From: Apostichopus japonicus
Lineage: Eukaryota; Echinodermata; Holothuroidea; Aspidochirotida; Stichopodidae
Reading direction: 5' to 3'
Length of the DNA stretch: 64,000 nucleotides
NCBI RefSeq assembly: GCF_037975245.1
Contig: NC_092562.1
Span: 30,747,554 to 30,811,553 of the forward strand
Part shown: positions 47,596-58,070 of the stretch, one piece after another
Numbering within the stretch: the stretch's first letter is position 1
How the letters are laid out: each line of letters opens with the position of its first letter
Notes under the pieces: model-generated
Databases searched by the model: none
The model's input: only the letters and a program-made list of their open reading frames with translations
Told to the model about the DNA's origin: nothing
Translations under genes and position numbers: made by a program

Positions 47596-47874
47596 CGTGA
47601 CTGATCACCATACTAATATTTAAAGGAAATGTAATTGCTTGTTAATCGTTAGTAACCGGTTTGGATGCAGAACTGTGGATTGTGCGCAGGTTCATTGTTC
47701 TGCGGGTGTTTGGCATATTACATACATTTGGTTGGGACGGCACGAGTGTTGTATGTTTGGGCATTTCATTGGGAACTACCTATTGTAATTTCCTACCATT
47801 GCAATTTTGTAATTTCCATTGTAATTTCCTGTTGTAGACTCGAGGGCGAGTCCTAATCATTAGGGTGGGGGTGG
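47596..47874 (+). other. 3' untranslated region and polypurine tract of element 2
   Basis: Non-coding. It ends with the plus-strand purine tract TTAGGGTGGGGGTGG immediately before the TGTGACG of the 3' LTR. Confidence 0.75.
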
Positions 47875-48895
47875 TGTGACGCCCAGGGGAGCGTCACGTA
47901 AACGCCTCCGTACATAGGTGGCATTACTGCTGGAGTAGTTGTCCTGTTTGTGTGTATTGTTTTATTGTTCTCTGGGGGTCTGTTTTATCTAATATCTTTT
48001 TATATGTAAAGTGAATTGTTGTAGTTTCATATGCTAATTTATACCTTTTGTTTCCGTCTCCCTTTCAGCTGTCCAGCTCTCGTGACAAAAGTCTGGTCCC
48101 TCCGTAGCTATGTGGAATGTTCGAGCCACGCGAAGTTCCAATGTTTCGTTTCAGTTTTTGTGTTAAGTTAGGGCACTTGCCATTTTGGGTTCTAAGAGTG
48201 TGTTCCATTTTTTGGTGTTTGCTGCTACCTAGTGAGGTCCGTTGGTCAGTTCGTTAAGTAAGTTAAATGTTCTTTTATAGTTTAGGCAAGTCCGAGTCCT
48301 ATTTCTTATAATATTGTAGGCGTATTTCCCCGTTTGTCAGAATCCCTTTAAATTATTACATCTAAATTTACTAAAAGGTTGGGAGCACGGTCGATATTAT
48401 CGCCGCACCCTGCGGGGTAATTCTTATATTTGTGGCGCGGGGGTGACCTTAATTCGGGTTGAATTTTCCCCGAGGCAACGCCTACGTATTGTAGATTTAG
48501 GACTCGAAATTATACGTTTGGCCACGGACTTCACAGGTACGTATAGTTATCCTTTATGTAAATTATAAGCCGGAATTTGTGGATTTGTATGTAATTAATT
48601 AAATATTGGTCCTAATTTATCACCTTACTACCTTATTTTTGGAGGTCACTGCGTTGACCTCCTGTATTATTTAATTTGGTTTTTTATAGACACCTGCCCA
48701 AGTGGAGAAGGCAAAGGTTTTTTTGTATTAAATGTATTAGAAGCTTAAAAAGCAATTTATTTGTTCGTGTGTTTATTGGTTCAGTGTGTCTCAACTTGTA
48801 GTTGCCCCACATTCATCCTGACATAGGGTGGCCGACAGCGGCCCTATCGAACCCACGGCCGCTCGGCAAGTTATAACCCCGTTTGGGGCGCTACA
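47875..48895 (+). repeat. 3' LTR of element 2
   Basis: Identical by eye to the 5' LTR at 44155-45175. Followed by the GTAA target duplication. Confidence 0.95.
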
Positions 48896-49150
48896 GTAAG
48901 TTGAGTCTCGTGTATCCGACATGCTCAGTAATTAACCTCCGCCAGGTATCACGATCTTGCGCAAGGTTTATTGCTTCTTCGAAATTGTTAATATTAACGT
49001 CCTTAAATTGTGACTTTATTTTTCCAAGCAAGGTAGTCACGGGCCTTCCTACTGGTTTAGTACAGTACAATATACTATTTTACGTTGGTCGAAGTTAAGT
49101 TGAACATTGCTGTCGGCAACATGAATATGCATAATGACCGACCGTACCGA
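48896..49150 (-). pseudogene. C-terminal end of a non-LTR retrotransposon (LINE) ORF2
   Basis: The minus-strand frame reads about 85 codons without stop and contains KPVGRPVTTLLGKIKSQF and EEAINLAQDRDTWRRLI. The GRP...T followed by A-x-DRDxWRxL pattern is the usual end of RTE/Jockey-like ORF2 proteins. Upstream (right of about 49150) the similarity fades. LTR element 2 has integrated at its left edge, interrupting a short TAC/TAG-rich stretch that would follow the frame. Confidence 0.7.
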
Positions 49151-49455
49151 CGCGGAACTAAACCGCAGACGGCGTGCCCGGTACGTTTATTCATTATTTT
49201 TAACTTTGTTTGGTCTTCTAAAGCGGAGAAAAACGATACCAAAAAAAAAGAAAACCCACAATTTCTGAAATAACTTATTTAATTAATTACACCTGTCCTG
49301 TTTCACCCACGAAACACGAACCAAATAGATTCGTTTCGTGTTAAATTTATTACAGTTCACATTTCCAAGGAACATTACTCGGGACTCTATCAATTTCGGC
49401 GGTAAAACTTATACACTTTCAAAGATAGTTACAGTATATATATATATATATATAG

Positions 49456-50103
49456 CAGGGATGTAAGTCTTCCGTATTTTTACGGAAATCCGTTTTTTTT
49501 TTTTTATTTCCATTAAAGTTTTCCACAAAATTGTACGAATACCAAAGACACAACGCGACAAAAATGCTTGGCCCGTTTTAGCAAGCTAACTTCAATTTTC
49601 ACTCATCGATCAACCAAAATACTGTTACATCGCATTGCAACGTACAACATTGTGCCATGTGAACATCGTTGCGTACGTGCGAACTTCAAATCGCCATAGC
49701 TCATTTCTGTCGTTGAAAAACCTTGCCTAATTCACATCTTCTTAACTGCTGGTGCTCGACATAAGTTTCGGAATTAACGCTTGTGATATTTGTGAGCGGC
49801 GGAAATCTACGGGATACGCATATGATAGTTGATATTCGTGATCGCATTCGAATGTGAGACTGCTTTTTATTACGGAGTTCGCTGCGACGTATTCGTAACT
49901 TTGAGTTAGCCTAACATAACGATAGTGTGTAAGTAGTCAGAACTAGGAGTAGGATGTGTTAGCGCTAATACTTTTGAGCTAGCCTAACATAACGATAGTG
50001 TGTAAGTAGTCAGAGCTAGGAGTAGGATGTGTTAGGACGGCATTCACCCGCATTTCTCCGAATAGTTTTCCGTATTTTTTGGGGGGCTGCACTTACATCC
50101 CTG
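49456..50103. mobile_element. hAT-like non-autonomous TIR element
   Basis: The ends are CAGGGATGTAAGTCTTCCG and, reverse-complemented, CAGGGATGTAAGTGCAGCC. CAG-start termini of this kind are typical of hAT elements. The flanks ATATATAG and ATATTATAG are compatible with an 8-bp TSD with one indel, but the (TA)n context makes that weak. Inside, a unit of about 62 bases (CTAACATAACGATAGTGTGTAAGTAGTCAG...) is duplicated in tandem at 49911-50035. No transposase. Confidence 0.75.
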
Positions 50104-50509
50104 ATATTATAGATATCGGAAGACTTCAGTGGCGTGTTGTCGGTATCATCTTTTTCGGAAATTTGCTCGTTTTTTGGCTCATTTTAGTGAACTCCACCTG
50201 TTGCATTCACTCTAGTATCAAGGTTTATTGTTTCTGTCAACGGATCTAGTGTTTAAAGCAGTTTGGATTCATTATTTCCAGTGATTTAGTTGAGTGCATT
50301 TTTCGAATTTCAATTTTTCTGTCATGTTGTAGTAGCCTATACTATAGCCTACCACTTGCATTATACCACTTGCATTGTACGTGGTTCAGTACGTTAGTCG
50401 TTTACCAGCAAGAGAAAAAGTGCAAATATGGTGGAAGCTTGCTGGGGACCGAAGAAGATATTAACCGAAGAACGACGAGCTCAGGAGAGAGTTACAACGG
50501 TATCAACGT

Positions 50510-50531
50510 ATGCCCCAACCAAAATTACCAT
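50510..50531 (+). CDS. Candidate gene in the insertion, exon 1 (coding part)
   Basis: ATG at 50510 gives MPQPKLP and then a perfect GTAAGTAAT donor at 50532, leaving one base of the next codon. Other frames through the same exon are open too (one from ATG 50428, MVEACWGPKK), but only this frame is continuous with the exons at 50976 and 51608. Joined, the product would be 69 residues, acidic at its C-terminus. I do not recognise it. Confidence 0.35.
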
Positions 50532-50975
50532 GTAAGTAATGTTTTTGCACATGTGCTCTCATAATGTTTACATTTTTTTCTTTATTTCAATTAGGCCTAG
50601 GCCCCTACTTTGGTTTTTTTTTACTTATCCTGAAAAACTAAAAGACGTGCAATGTACAGTACAGTAAGATTATAAGCTACATCATTCATTGGAAGGATCA
50701 TGCATCACAGAAGGTCAAATTGATAATATATTGTTTCTGAAATTGTTTGGGCCAAATATGAACTGCAAATGCTCCATTGATATTGTGATCCATTAAGATA
50801 AACCTTCAATTTTGTTGTTCTGGTTACACGCATCATTTCAGCTGTGTCACCTCTTCTGTCTTACTATTGTTTTCTTTGATATATGGACATATTTTGACAG
50901 AATAAAGCTTGTTTTAACAAACATTTTCAATTTATGTCAAGAAGATTTCACAGAACCTTTGCTCTTTCCTTACAG

Positions 50976-51061
50976 CAGTCACTTGTGAGGAACTGCATTT
51001 CTTGAAATGCTTGACAGGTGCATTGGAATGCCAACAAGTCTTCCTTGGCAACAAGAAACAG
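50976..51061 (+). CDS. Candidate gene in the insertion, exon 2
   Basis: The 86-nt exon lies between a TTTCCTTACAG acceptor and a GTTAGATTG donor. In the frame set by exon 1 it reads VTCEELHFLKCLTGALECQQ then VFLGNKKQ. The other two frames contain stops. Phase runs from 1 to 0. Three cysteines; no known motif. Confidence 0.4.
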
Positions 51062-51607
51062 GTTAGATTGTTGTAGTATTTTTTTAGAGGCATTTTTTAA
51101 AGGAGGATAGGTAGGTAGTTGAGAGATACACAACTTTCTGTACAGTTTCCCTTCAAATCAGCTATAAATATGCATCCTGCAAAGATTTCCCCAAAAACTT
51201 CCTCATCAGTAGCAATTTCAACCAGAAATTTCTTTAATCAGCAGAAAGAAACGGTTTGTGTTTGAAAGTCAACGTCCCAGTTTAAAGGAAATTCAAATAT
51301 AAACCACTGTACAAAGAGTAATGTAAAATGTCATTATTGTTCATCTTTAAGCTTAAAGTAGTAGAGGTGTTGGGGAAGTGATGTTGATATACCATGTAAA
51401 TTGTACCATCTTTGCTTTGTTTCTCTTTTTGATTTTGTTATTATATGCTGCAAGGGCTTGAATCAGAACAATTGATAGAACTCTTTGAAAAATACTCCCT
51501 CATTTAAAGGGAAGAATGACACTCCACAGCCATGCATCCATCATCTTTCCTCTAGGCCTGAGGTTGCTTATAACTTTAATAAAAGTTGTTCATACTTTTT
51601 CTTACAG

Positions 51608-51709
51608 ACAAGTTTTTCAGACCCAGAATTTTCATTTTTGGATGGCATTGCACCATCAGAGACATCAGTTGAAGAAGACAGTTTTGTCCAGGAATGCGAG
51701 AGTAGTTAA
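51608..51709 (+). CDS. Candidate gene in the insertion, exon 3 with stop
   Basis: After a TTTTCTTACAG acceptor the phase-0 frame reads TSFSDPEFSFLDGIAPSETS and VEEDSFVQECESS-TAA. It is strongly acidic and Ser-rich, as in many protein tails, which argues that the frame is real. Function unknown. The gene lies between the hAT-like element and the THAP exon. Confidence 0.4.
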   Translation, partial: TSFSDPEFSFLDGIAPSETSVEEDSFVQECESS

Positions 51710-52700
51710 ACTTTTGAGGTATGCCACATATAGTCATCCAATTATGCTGGCATTTTTTGCCATTTGAAAAGGATTGTCCAGCCAAAAGTTATATCAAAGA
51801 GTACTATAATCTGAACATTCTGGTAAAACTTACATTCAAAATCTAATGCTTTGTTCTCGAATGTTGACATTTGAAGTTTTCAAATTTTGTACCAAGAATA
51901 GACTTGAAACATACAGGTGTGATATCATAGCCTAGGTGCACACTGAGGAATAAGTTTTTTGTTTACTTCACAAACAAATTTCTATGCCAAAATTTGAATC
52001 ATTCATAATGTAAATGCATCACATGTATGCATTGGTATTTAATTCCCATCTCCATTGGGCAAACAATCAAGTTTGCTTTGATTTCAATTTGGTAGGCCCA
52101 ATTCGACCAGGGTAGGATACATGACTAAGCTTCAGCTGAACTTACTCGTTTTAATATCCAAAGTACACACACAGGAAAAAATATCCTAGCAGTAAACCAA
52201 ATTCCGTTGTGAATATCCCAAATCCACGTTTCTCGTTCAATCCTGGGCGAAATACTACCGTGACTCTGTGTTATTCCATGGAGTTAGGCCTAGTTAGGCC
52301 AGTAACATCCACTACGTACACAATCACAAAAGACATGCAGTCACTAACAAAATATAAAAACGTCCGATCGCTACAGTACCGTTTTTATTCCACTCCTTAG
52401 ACCATGCAGATGCTGGAACAAACAAAATGGACAATATAAAACACGATACTGGAATATAACAAATGGATAAATGCGATGAAATCCTAACATGACTACTTCC
52501 CTTTGCTGTGACCCAACACGGGCGGTAGCTCACTATACCCACTGGACTAACAGTGCATGCTACCCTAGGCACGGTGTATACATAGTCTATTATACGGTCA
52601 CCTCGAACAGTAAATACCATGTACGGTCAATTGCGTGATATAATGTTACATGTAAGGACACCCTGGGCAACTAAGAAGTGTTTACTAGGAGAGATTTTAG
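51710..52700. other. Interior of the 16.6-kb insertion, nothing recognised
   Basis: AT-rich sequence between the candidate plus-strand gene and the THAP exon. A 98-codon minus-strand frame at 52324-52620 has no recognisable motif. Confidence 0.4.
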
Positions 52701-52721
52701 GCTTCACACTTAAATGGTCAA

Positions 52722-52803
52722 TTTCACTCGGAAAGCTAAAAAAGCTGATGCTTTTGTAGGCTAAGGTATTACTACAACCTCCAACTAGACAGAATTGTGA
52801 CAT
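52722..52803 (-). CDS. THAP zinc-finger domain, N-terminal exon
   Basis: From ATG at 52803 the frame reads MSQFCLVGGCSN followed by SISFFSFPSE. This is the start of a THAP domain: C-x4-C, then the SFFxFP block before the usual first intron. The donor may be within FPS (GTGAAA) or at GTGTGAAG a little further on. The second half of the domain (Trp, C-x2-H, AVPTIF) was not found. THAP domains bind DNA and occur in P-element-type and Kolobok transposases and in host regulators, so this exon may belong to the insertion's own gene or to a captured one. Confidence 0.6.
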
Positions 52804-53216
52804 TTTGGGAAAAAAGGAGTAATATCGTTGATGTTTCTGGCAGCTCATTCGTGGTCGAGTATACAACTTTACACACTAACTGAGGGACAAATCATTGTTT
52901 TGATTGGGGGTATACCAACAATGACGTCACATGGTCACCTGATGTCTGAGGAATGTTTCAGGAATGTCTGATATAGTTTTCCTAAAAGGCTGACTTTTCT
53001 GCCCTTTTTTCACGTATTTAACGTCCGTAATTGGTAAAGTTAATTGCAGAAATGTAACTGGAATGAGTAAAGGATTACATACATGCAAAATGGTTGAATT
53101 TTAAGTTCATCGAAAGTCCATAATTGATGTTTAAACATACAGTTCTACCCTGTGTATCGAGCACTTTTTCGACCAGAAGTGACACATGTATCGTGTTTTA
53201 TATATATATATCTTAA
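52804..53216. other. Upstream of the THAP exon, nothing recognised
   Basis: No frame, repeat or regulatory motif that I could support. Confidence 0.4.
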
Positions 53217-53376
53217 ATATTATTATTAGACAAAACCAGAGAACTACGATATGATTCATAATTGACAAATAGGGAGTAATGTTTTAGAAAATACTATTTC
53301 TTAAAACACTACTGTACTCCTTATTTGTCAGTTATGAGTCATATCTTATTTCTCTGGTTTTCTCTAATAATATTTT
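53217..53376. repeat. Fold-back (hairpin) MITE
   Basis: The left arm (TATTATTAGACAAAACCAGAG, ATATGATTCATAATTGACAAATAGGGAGTA) pairs with the right arm (TACTCCTTATTTGTCAGTTATGAGTCATAT, CTCTGGTTTTCTCTAATAATA). Arms are about 75 bases with some mismatches, and the loop is short. Confidence 0.8.
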
Positions 53377-55085
53377 TCTTTGGAGATAACGTGGATTTTC
53401 TCTATAATAAATATCTATAGCCTATATATATGTTTGTTTCTGTTCTTTTCAGATTTCTGTCATGGAATTGCCCCACGCCTTGATGCCTACAACAGTAGAA
53501 TACCGGCTACGAACAGCATGATTCATAGGGTCTGCAAGCAGCATGGGGTCACGTTTGTCAAGTGGTGTAGCGGGCGCATTTTCAGTGCAGACAGTACAAT
53601 GCACCGGGAAATGTTTGCCATATATATATGTACAAACTTTACAAAAAGTGTCAACTCTGATAATTGAGAAATACTGTAGTTTATAATATCTGACATATAC
53701 TGCATGTGGGACTTGGGGAAATGTATGATCCCTATTGTTTTGGGTCATATATATATTTACAAAATATGCCTTAATCTTGATATGCCAATATCTTTGCAAG
53801 TGTAAATGTAGAGTTTAATTAATATGAACTTTGTTTGTATGTGAGTTATGTGAAGTAGATATTCCCTATTTGCCCTGAGAGAAGTTCACAGAAATTGATG
53901 AGTTGCATGTGCTGTAAAAATCTTGAAAAGCTAGTGTTTGGCTTATAGGTATACCTGCTAGAAAGTTTTCTACTCTGTTCTTAATTTGCTATTTGGCTCC
54001 ACAAATCACCAAGCCTATAGGAATAGAAGTCAGCAATGGACCAAGCTAGTAATTTGTTTTACGTTTTACACCAAATTTAATGCTTTTAGAATGTTTACAT
54101 ATTTTTGATGAAGCTTAACTATATTAATGTTGCTCAGGTTTTCTTTTTGCCTTAATTTTATGACAAATATATATTCTATATATGTGCCTTATAGCATACA
54201 GAGTGGCCATTCTGTGATGCAACATTCTGTAAGCTTCCAATCCATTCTTTAATTGGATAAGCATTGCCAAATTTTATGACTTGATCAGTGTTTTGAGTAT
54301 CCAGATCTTATCTTTCAACATGATTCATTCATTACTACCTTAACAACAGTATACTTGTGTACTATTATACTATACTATAATACTATAACACTACACATCT
54401 ATAGTGAGGAAAATGTAGTCACAATTAAGGGTGCCCCATGGGCATATGTAATGTTTTGATATACCATTTTTATTACACTTGTATAATTGCATTTAAGGTG
54501 CTTTCTTTCTTAGCTCATCTGCATTATATTTTTTATCAGCTATATACCAGTTCATAATTATATCTACCGTTCATTATCTACATGTGACCAACTCCTTATT
54601 TTTCAGTTTTGCATATATACTTTGTTTAGCTTGCCAGGATAACTTTAATTTGCCTTTCTCACTAAACTTGTTAGTATATGTTTTCAACATAAATAAAACT
54701 TTGATTTTCCATGTTCGGTGCTTTCAGTCCAGATTTTGCATTTCATCCTAATTGTTTCTTAACAAGTCTATTCTTCACATTTCTTGTACAGTAAGTAGTC
54801 TATTCTTAACCAGTATTTTATTTAATGTTACCTTATTTCTAAGCATTGTCTCATTTGCGAGACTTATTTTATGCATAAATTTGCAATCTTACTGCAGAAT
54901 CTGCGGATCCTGCCAAAAACTTGTCACAATTCAATTCTTGGATTTTCACCGATTTTATACTCATCAGCAATATTAATACAAATACTATTAACACACAAAT
55001 CAGTTGTCATCCATATACAGCCATGTAATTAGTATTTCAATAAATTAACATTCAATGTAACATTCAATATTTGTTTCTAAAAGTG
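53377..55085. other. Interior of the 16.6-kb insertion, one unresolved exon-like segment
   Basis: At 53452 a strong acceptor (TTCTGTTCTTTTCAG) is followed by two competing frames: one reading ISVMELPHALMPTTVEYRLR-TA-stop, the other running to 53667 (CHGIAPRLDAYNSRI). Neither could be linked to a donor of matching phase, so no exon is called. The rest is AT-rich without features. Confidence 0.35.
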
Positions 55086-55666
55086 TGTCATTACATCAGA
55101 ATTTAAAAACATGTTTACAGCATGTATTTGTCACACAAAGCAACCAAAACTATAATGTTTAAAAACATTTCCTCATGCATGCATTCATGGAATACTTTCA
55201 TGCATGTATTTCCATGGAATACATGCATGTATATTTCCTTTGCATTAGTGCATGCAATGGATTTAAAAACATGCTTCAAGCATGAATTGTTTCAAATCCG
55301 AAGCAAAAAACATGCTTTAAGCATGTACATGTATCAAACATTTCAAGAACATGCTTCACCCATGCCATAGTGCATGTGAGGGCATTTTCATACATGTATT
55401 GATTCAAACCCCGCGCAAAAAACATGCTTCTTTCATGTACATGTATGAAACATTGAGTAAGACATGATTTAAGCATGTATTTGCTGGAGCATGTAATGTA
55501 GCTCATTTACATGCATGTATTTTTTCAAATACATGCTTCACACATGCCATAGTGCATGTAAGGAGGGCATTTTCATACATGTACAGTATTGTTTCAAACC
55601 CCGCACAAAAAACATGCTCAAGAAATACGCATGCATGGATAGGGTACTAGAAATTTGTGTAAGGGC
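55086..55666. repeat. Right terminal CATGCATG-rich region of the 16.6-kb insertion
   Basis: Rich in AAAACATGCTT, GCATGTATT and CATGCATG. A segment GGGCATTTTCATACATGTA...AAAAAACATGCT occurs twice (about 55380 and 55565), a subterminal repeat of about 180 bases. It ends AATTTGTGTAAGGGC, the inverse of the left end. Confidence 0.75.
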
Positions 55667-56345
55667 ATTCTGTCCACTGCCTATCTATCTATAAGTCAAT
55701 GATAGGCTACATCAATAGGTTATATATCCCCAACTTAGTAAGGTACTAGGACATCCTGTTCACTGCAAATCTGTCTATGAGTCAATTAGAGGATACATCA
55801 GTAGGAAATATATCCCAAACATAGTATAGGACTACAGGTAGCACATCCTGTCCACTGCCAATCTATCTATAAGTCAATGATAGGATACATCAGTAGGTTA
55901 TATATCCCCAACACAGTACAGTACTAGGACATTCTGTTCACTGTCAATCTAACTATGAGTCAATGATAGGATAAATCAGTAGGTTATATATCCCCAACAC
56001 AGTATGGTACTAGGACATCCAGTCCACTGCCAATCTAACCATGAGTCAATTAGAGGATACATCAGTAGGTTATCCCCAACATAATACTGTACTAGGACAT
56101 CCTGTTCACTGCCAATCTAACTATGAGTCAATGATAGGATACATCAGTAGGTTATATATCCCCAACATAGTACGGTACTAGGACATTCTGTCCACTGCCA
56201 ATCTAACTATGAGTCAATTATAGGATACATCAGTAGGTTATGTATCCCCAACATAGTACTGTACTAGGACATCCAGTCCACTGCCAATCTAACAATGAGT
56301 CAATGAGAGGATACATCAGTAGGTTATATCCCAACATATTACTGT
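55667..56345. repeat. 86-bp satellite array, part 2 (about 8 units)
   Basis: Same unit, same orientation as 36778-39055, starting mid-unit with ATTCTGTCCACTGCC, which continues the unit broken at 39055. Ends at ATATCCCAACATATTACTGTAC. Confidence 0.95.
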
Positions 56346-56642
56346 ACTTGTGTCTACTTGTTTTTTGACTTATAACTTATTTATATTATCAGTATATTAT
56401 TGATTTATAAGTACTAATTTGAATGCAACAAGCTAGGTGACGAACTATTATTCAAATTATTTCATACATAGTTAACACACTTTAAATCACCACATTAGCC
56501 ATATGAGCACTGTGCCTGTTGCAACACTTGCCTAGAGACTGTACTTGTTTAATGTAGGTATGCTTTATTGGCCCCAAATATGCTAGATTTTCAATTATGG
56601 TCACCTTTTGTCAAAATTCTTAAACTGTTTTTATTAGCCTCA
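56346..56642. other. Nothing recognised
   Basis: Short AT-rich spacer between the satellite and the next TIR element. Confidence 0.4.
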
Positions 56643-57160
56643 TTGAAGGTAGCAGCCACTAAGAGCAGACACTAACAGCAGCCACTAAGAGAAAAGGACA
56701 GTAAGACATGACACACAGTACTACCACTGCGGTCATGTGTGTTTGTTATAACTGATGCTGCAGTCGAGTGTGTTGTTCAATTAGTACATAAATAAGAATG
56801 TTTTTTCTTTCTTTTCAAAATCGATTAATATGAGTTATGGAGCCTATTGAGATGTTCGGCTAGCACCAACTTAAAGTAGAAAGGTTCCTCTTACATGTGA
56901 TATATATACCTTTACTATCAGTAACAAAACATTTCTTGACCAAAGTGGCCATAAAGTTTTAACCTCAATACGGACCCCTCTCTCACCGCGCTGTATATAC
57001 GTAATGTGTACTGATCAATAATTGTTTTTTTCTTCTTTTTTTTCAATAGCGATTAAGTTTAGCTATGAAGCCTATTGAGATGTCCGGTTAGCACCACAAT
57101 AAAGTAGAAAGGTTCCTCTTTCATGTGGTATATCTTAGTGTTTGCACGGGTTATCCGGGT

Positions 57161-58065
57161 GCTTGCGAGTCACTTCGCCCAACAACCATTTCGCCCAACT
57201 GCCATGTCGCCCAACCAGACTGGTCATTTCGCCCAACCGCGTTGGTCATTTCGCCCAACCAGCATGGTCAGTTCGCCCAACCGTGTTGGTCATTTCGCCC
57301 AACCGTGTTGGTCATTTCGCCCAACCTTATTTTTACTAATATTCAGTCAGAATAATATTACTTTTTCTATTCCGCCAGTTCAATTTGATTTATTTTGGGT
57401 AAGGTTACTTCGTAATAGGTAAATAAAGTGAGGTCCGCTCGATATCGATCGGAGTCTGAGCAGTTATTTCGGGTATAATGGGAGGATTACACTACTTTAG
57501 GCGTTTACGCATACAATGGAAGTTATATTATTATACAAACAAAGGGGAATCGGTGTGGAATATCGGTAGGCCTAATCAATTTAACCACGACTTCAAGTTT
57601 CCTTAATACTCGTTCCCGTTCGTATCCCGTAACGTTAACAATTCCCGACCGTTTACTATGAAACCTATCAAACCTAACCCCTAAAACACTGATCCATCCA
57701 CAAGATTCCTTAATATTCGGTTCGTATTCTGTAACGTTTCCTTACTAAAGTTATACAAAGAAAAGGACTTCAAGTTTCCTTAATATTCCTTAATATTCGA
57801 ACGTTTACTATCAAACCTAACCCCCAACACACTGATCGGTCCTCAAGTTTCCTTAATATGCGGTTCGTATCCTGTAACTTTAACAATTCCCGAACGTTTG
57901 CTTTTCAAGTATCATATTTAATCAAGGTTGGGCGAAATGACCAGGCTGGTTGGGCGAAATGACCAGGCTGGTTGGGCGAAATGACCAGGCTGGTTGGGCG
58001 AAATGGTAAGGTTGGGCGAAATGGCAGTTGGGCGAAATGGTTGTTGGGCGAAGTGTCCTGCTTCC
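57161..58065. mobile_element. Non-autonomous DNA transposon with 22-bp subterminal repeats, copy 2 (inverted relative to copy 1)
   Basis: It is flanked by an exact 8-bp duplication, ATCCGGGT, at 57153-57160 and 58066-58073. Ends GCTTGCGAGTCACTTCGCCC and CGAAGTGTCCTGCTTCC match, reverse-complemented, those of 19172-20322. The 22-bp TTCGCCCAAC blocks are at about 57172-57327 and 57930-58052. The unique interior near the left block (TTATTTTTACTAATATTCAGTCAGAATAAT) is the reverse complement of copy 1 near its right block. It is about 246 bases shorter than copy 1. Confidence 0.9.
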
Positions 58066-58070
58066 ATCCG

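Larger units (their letters stand above)
44155..48895 (+). mobile_element. LTR retrotransposon (element 2), Gypsy-type, with internally inverted gag-PR-RT block
   Basis: Two identical 1021-bp LTRs (44155-45175 and 47875-48895, constant offset 3720) begin TGTGACGCCC and end GGGGCGCTACA, with a 4-bp target duplication GTAA on both sides. A primer-binding site TGGTGTCAGAAGTGGGA (45179) follows the left LTR, and a polypurine tract TTAGGGTGGGGGTGG precedes the right LTR, so the element points to plus. Yet gag, protease and RT (45195-47410) are on the minus strand, while the last piece of Pol (47400-47595) is on plus. RNase H, integrase and most of Gag are missing. Confidence 0.93.
39056..55666. 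mobile_element. 16.6-kb TIR-bounded insertion inside the 86-bp satellite
   Basis: The left end GCCCTCATACAAATT and the reverse complement of the right end (GCCCTTACACAAATT) match at 13 of 15 positions. The satellite unit is broken exactly here: GGTACTAGGACAT on the left and ATTCTGTCCACTGCC on the right rejoin to one normal unit with AT duplicated. Both ends have several hundred bases rich in CATGCATG and AAACATGC (39056-39470 and about 55090-55660). Inside lie a younger LTR element (44155-48895), a LINE tail, a hAT-like element, a THAP exon and a candidate three-exon gene. Without the LTR element it is about 11.9 kb. No transposase or integrase that would move it was recognised, and I cannot assign a superfamily. 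Confidence 0.7.

Noticed and set aside
48883-49098. 71-codon plus ORF across the LTR edge
   Set aside because: Antisense of the LINE ORF2 tail, which has the recognisable motif on minus.
53380-53667. 95-codon plus ORF with CHGIAPRLDAYNSRIPATN
   Set aside because: A strong acceptor lies at 53452, but two frames compete and no phase-matched partner exon was found.
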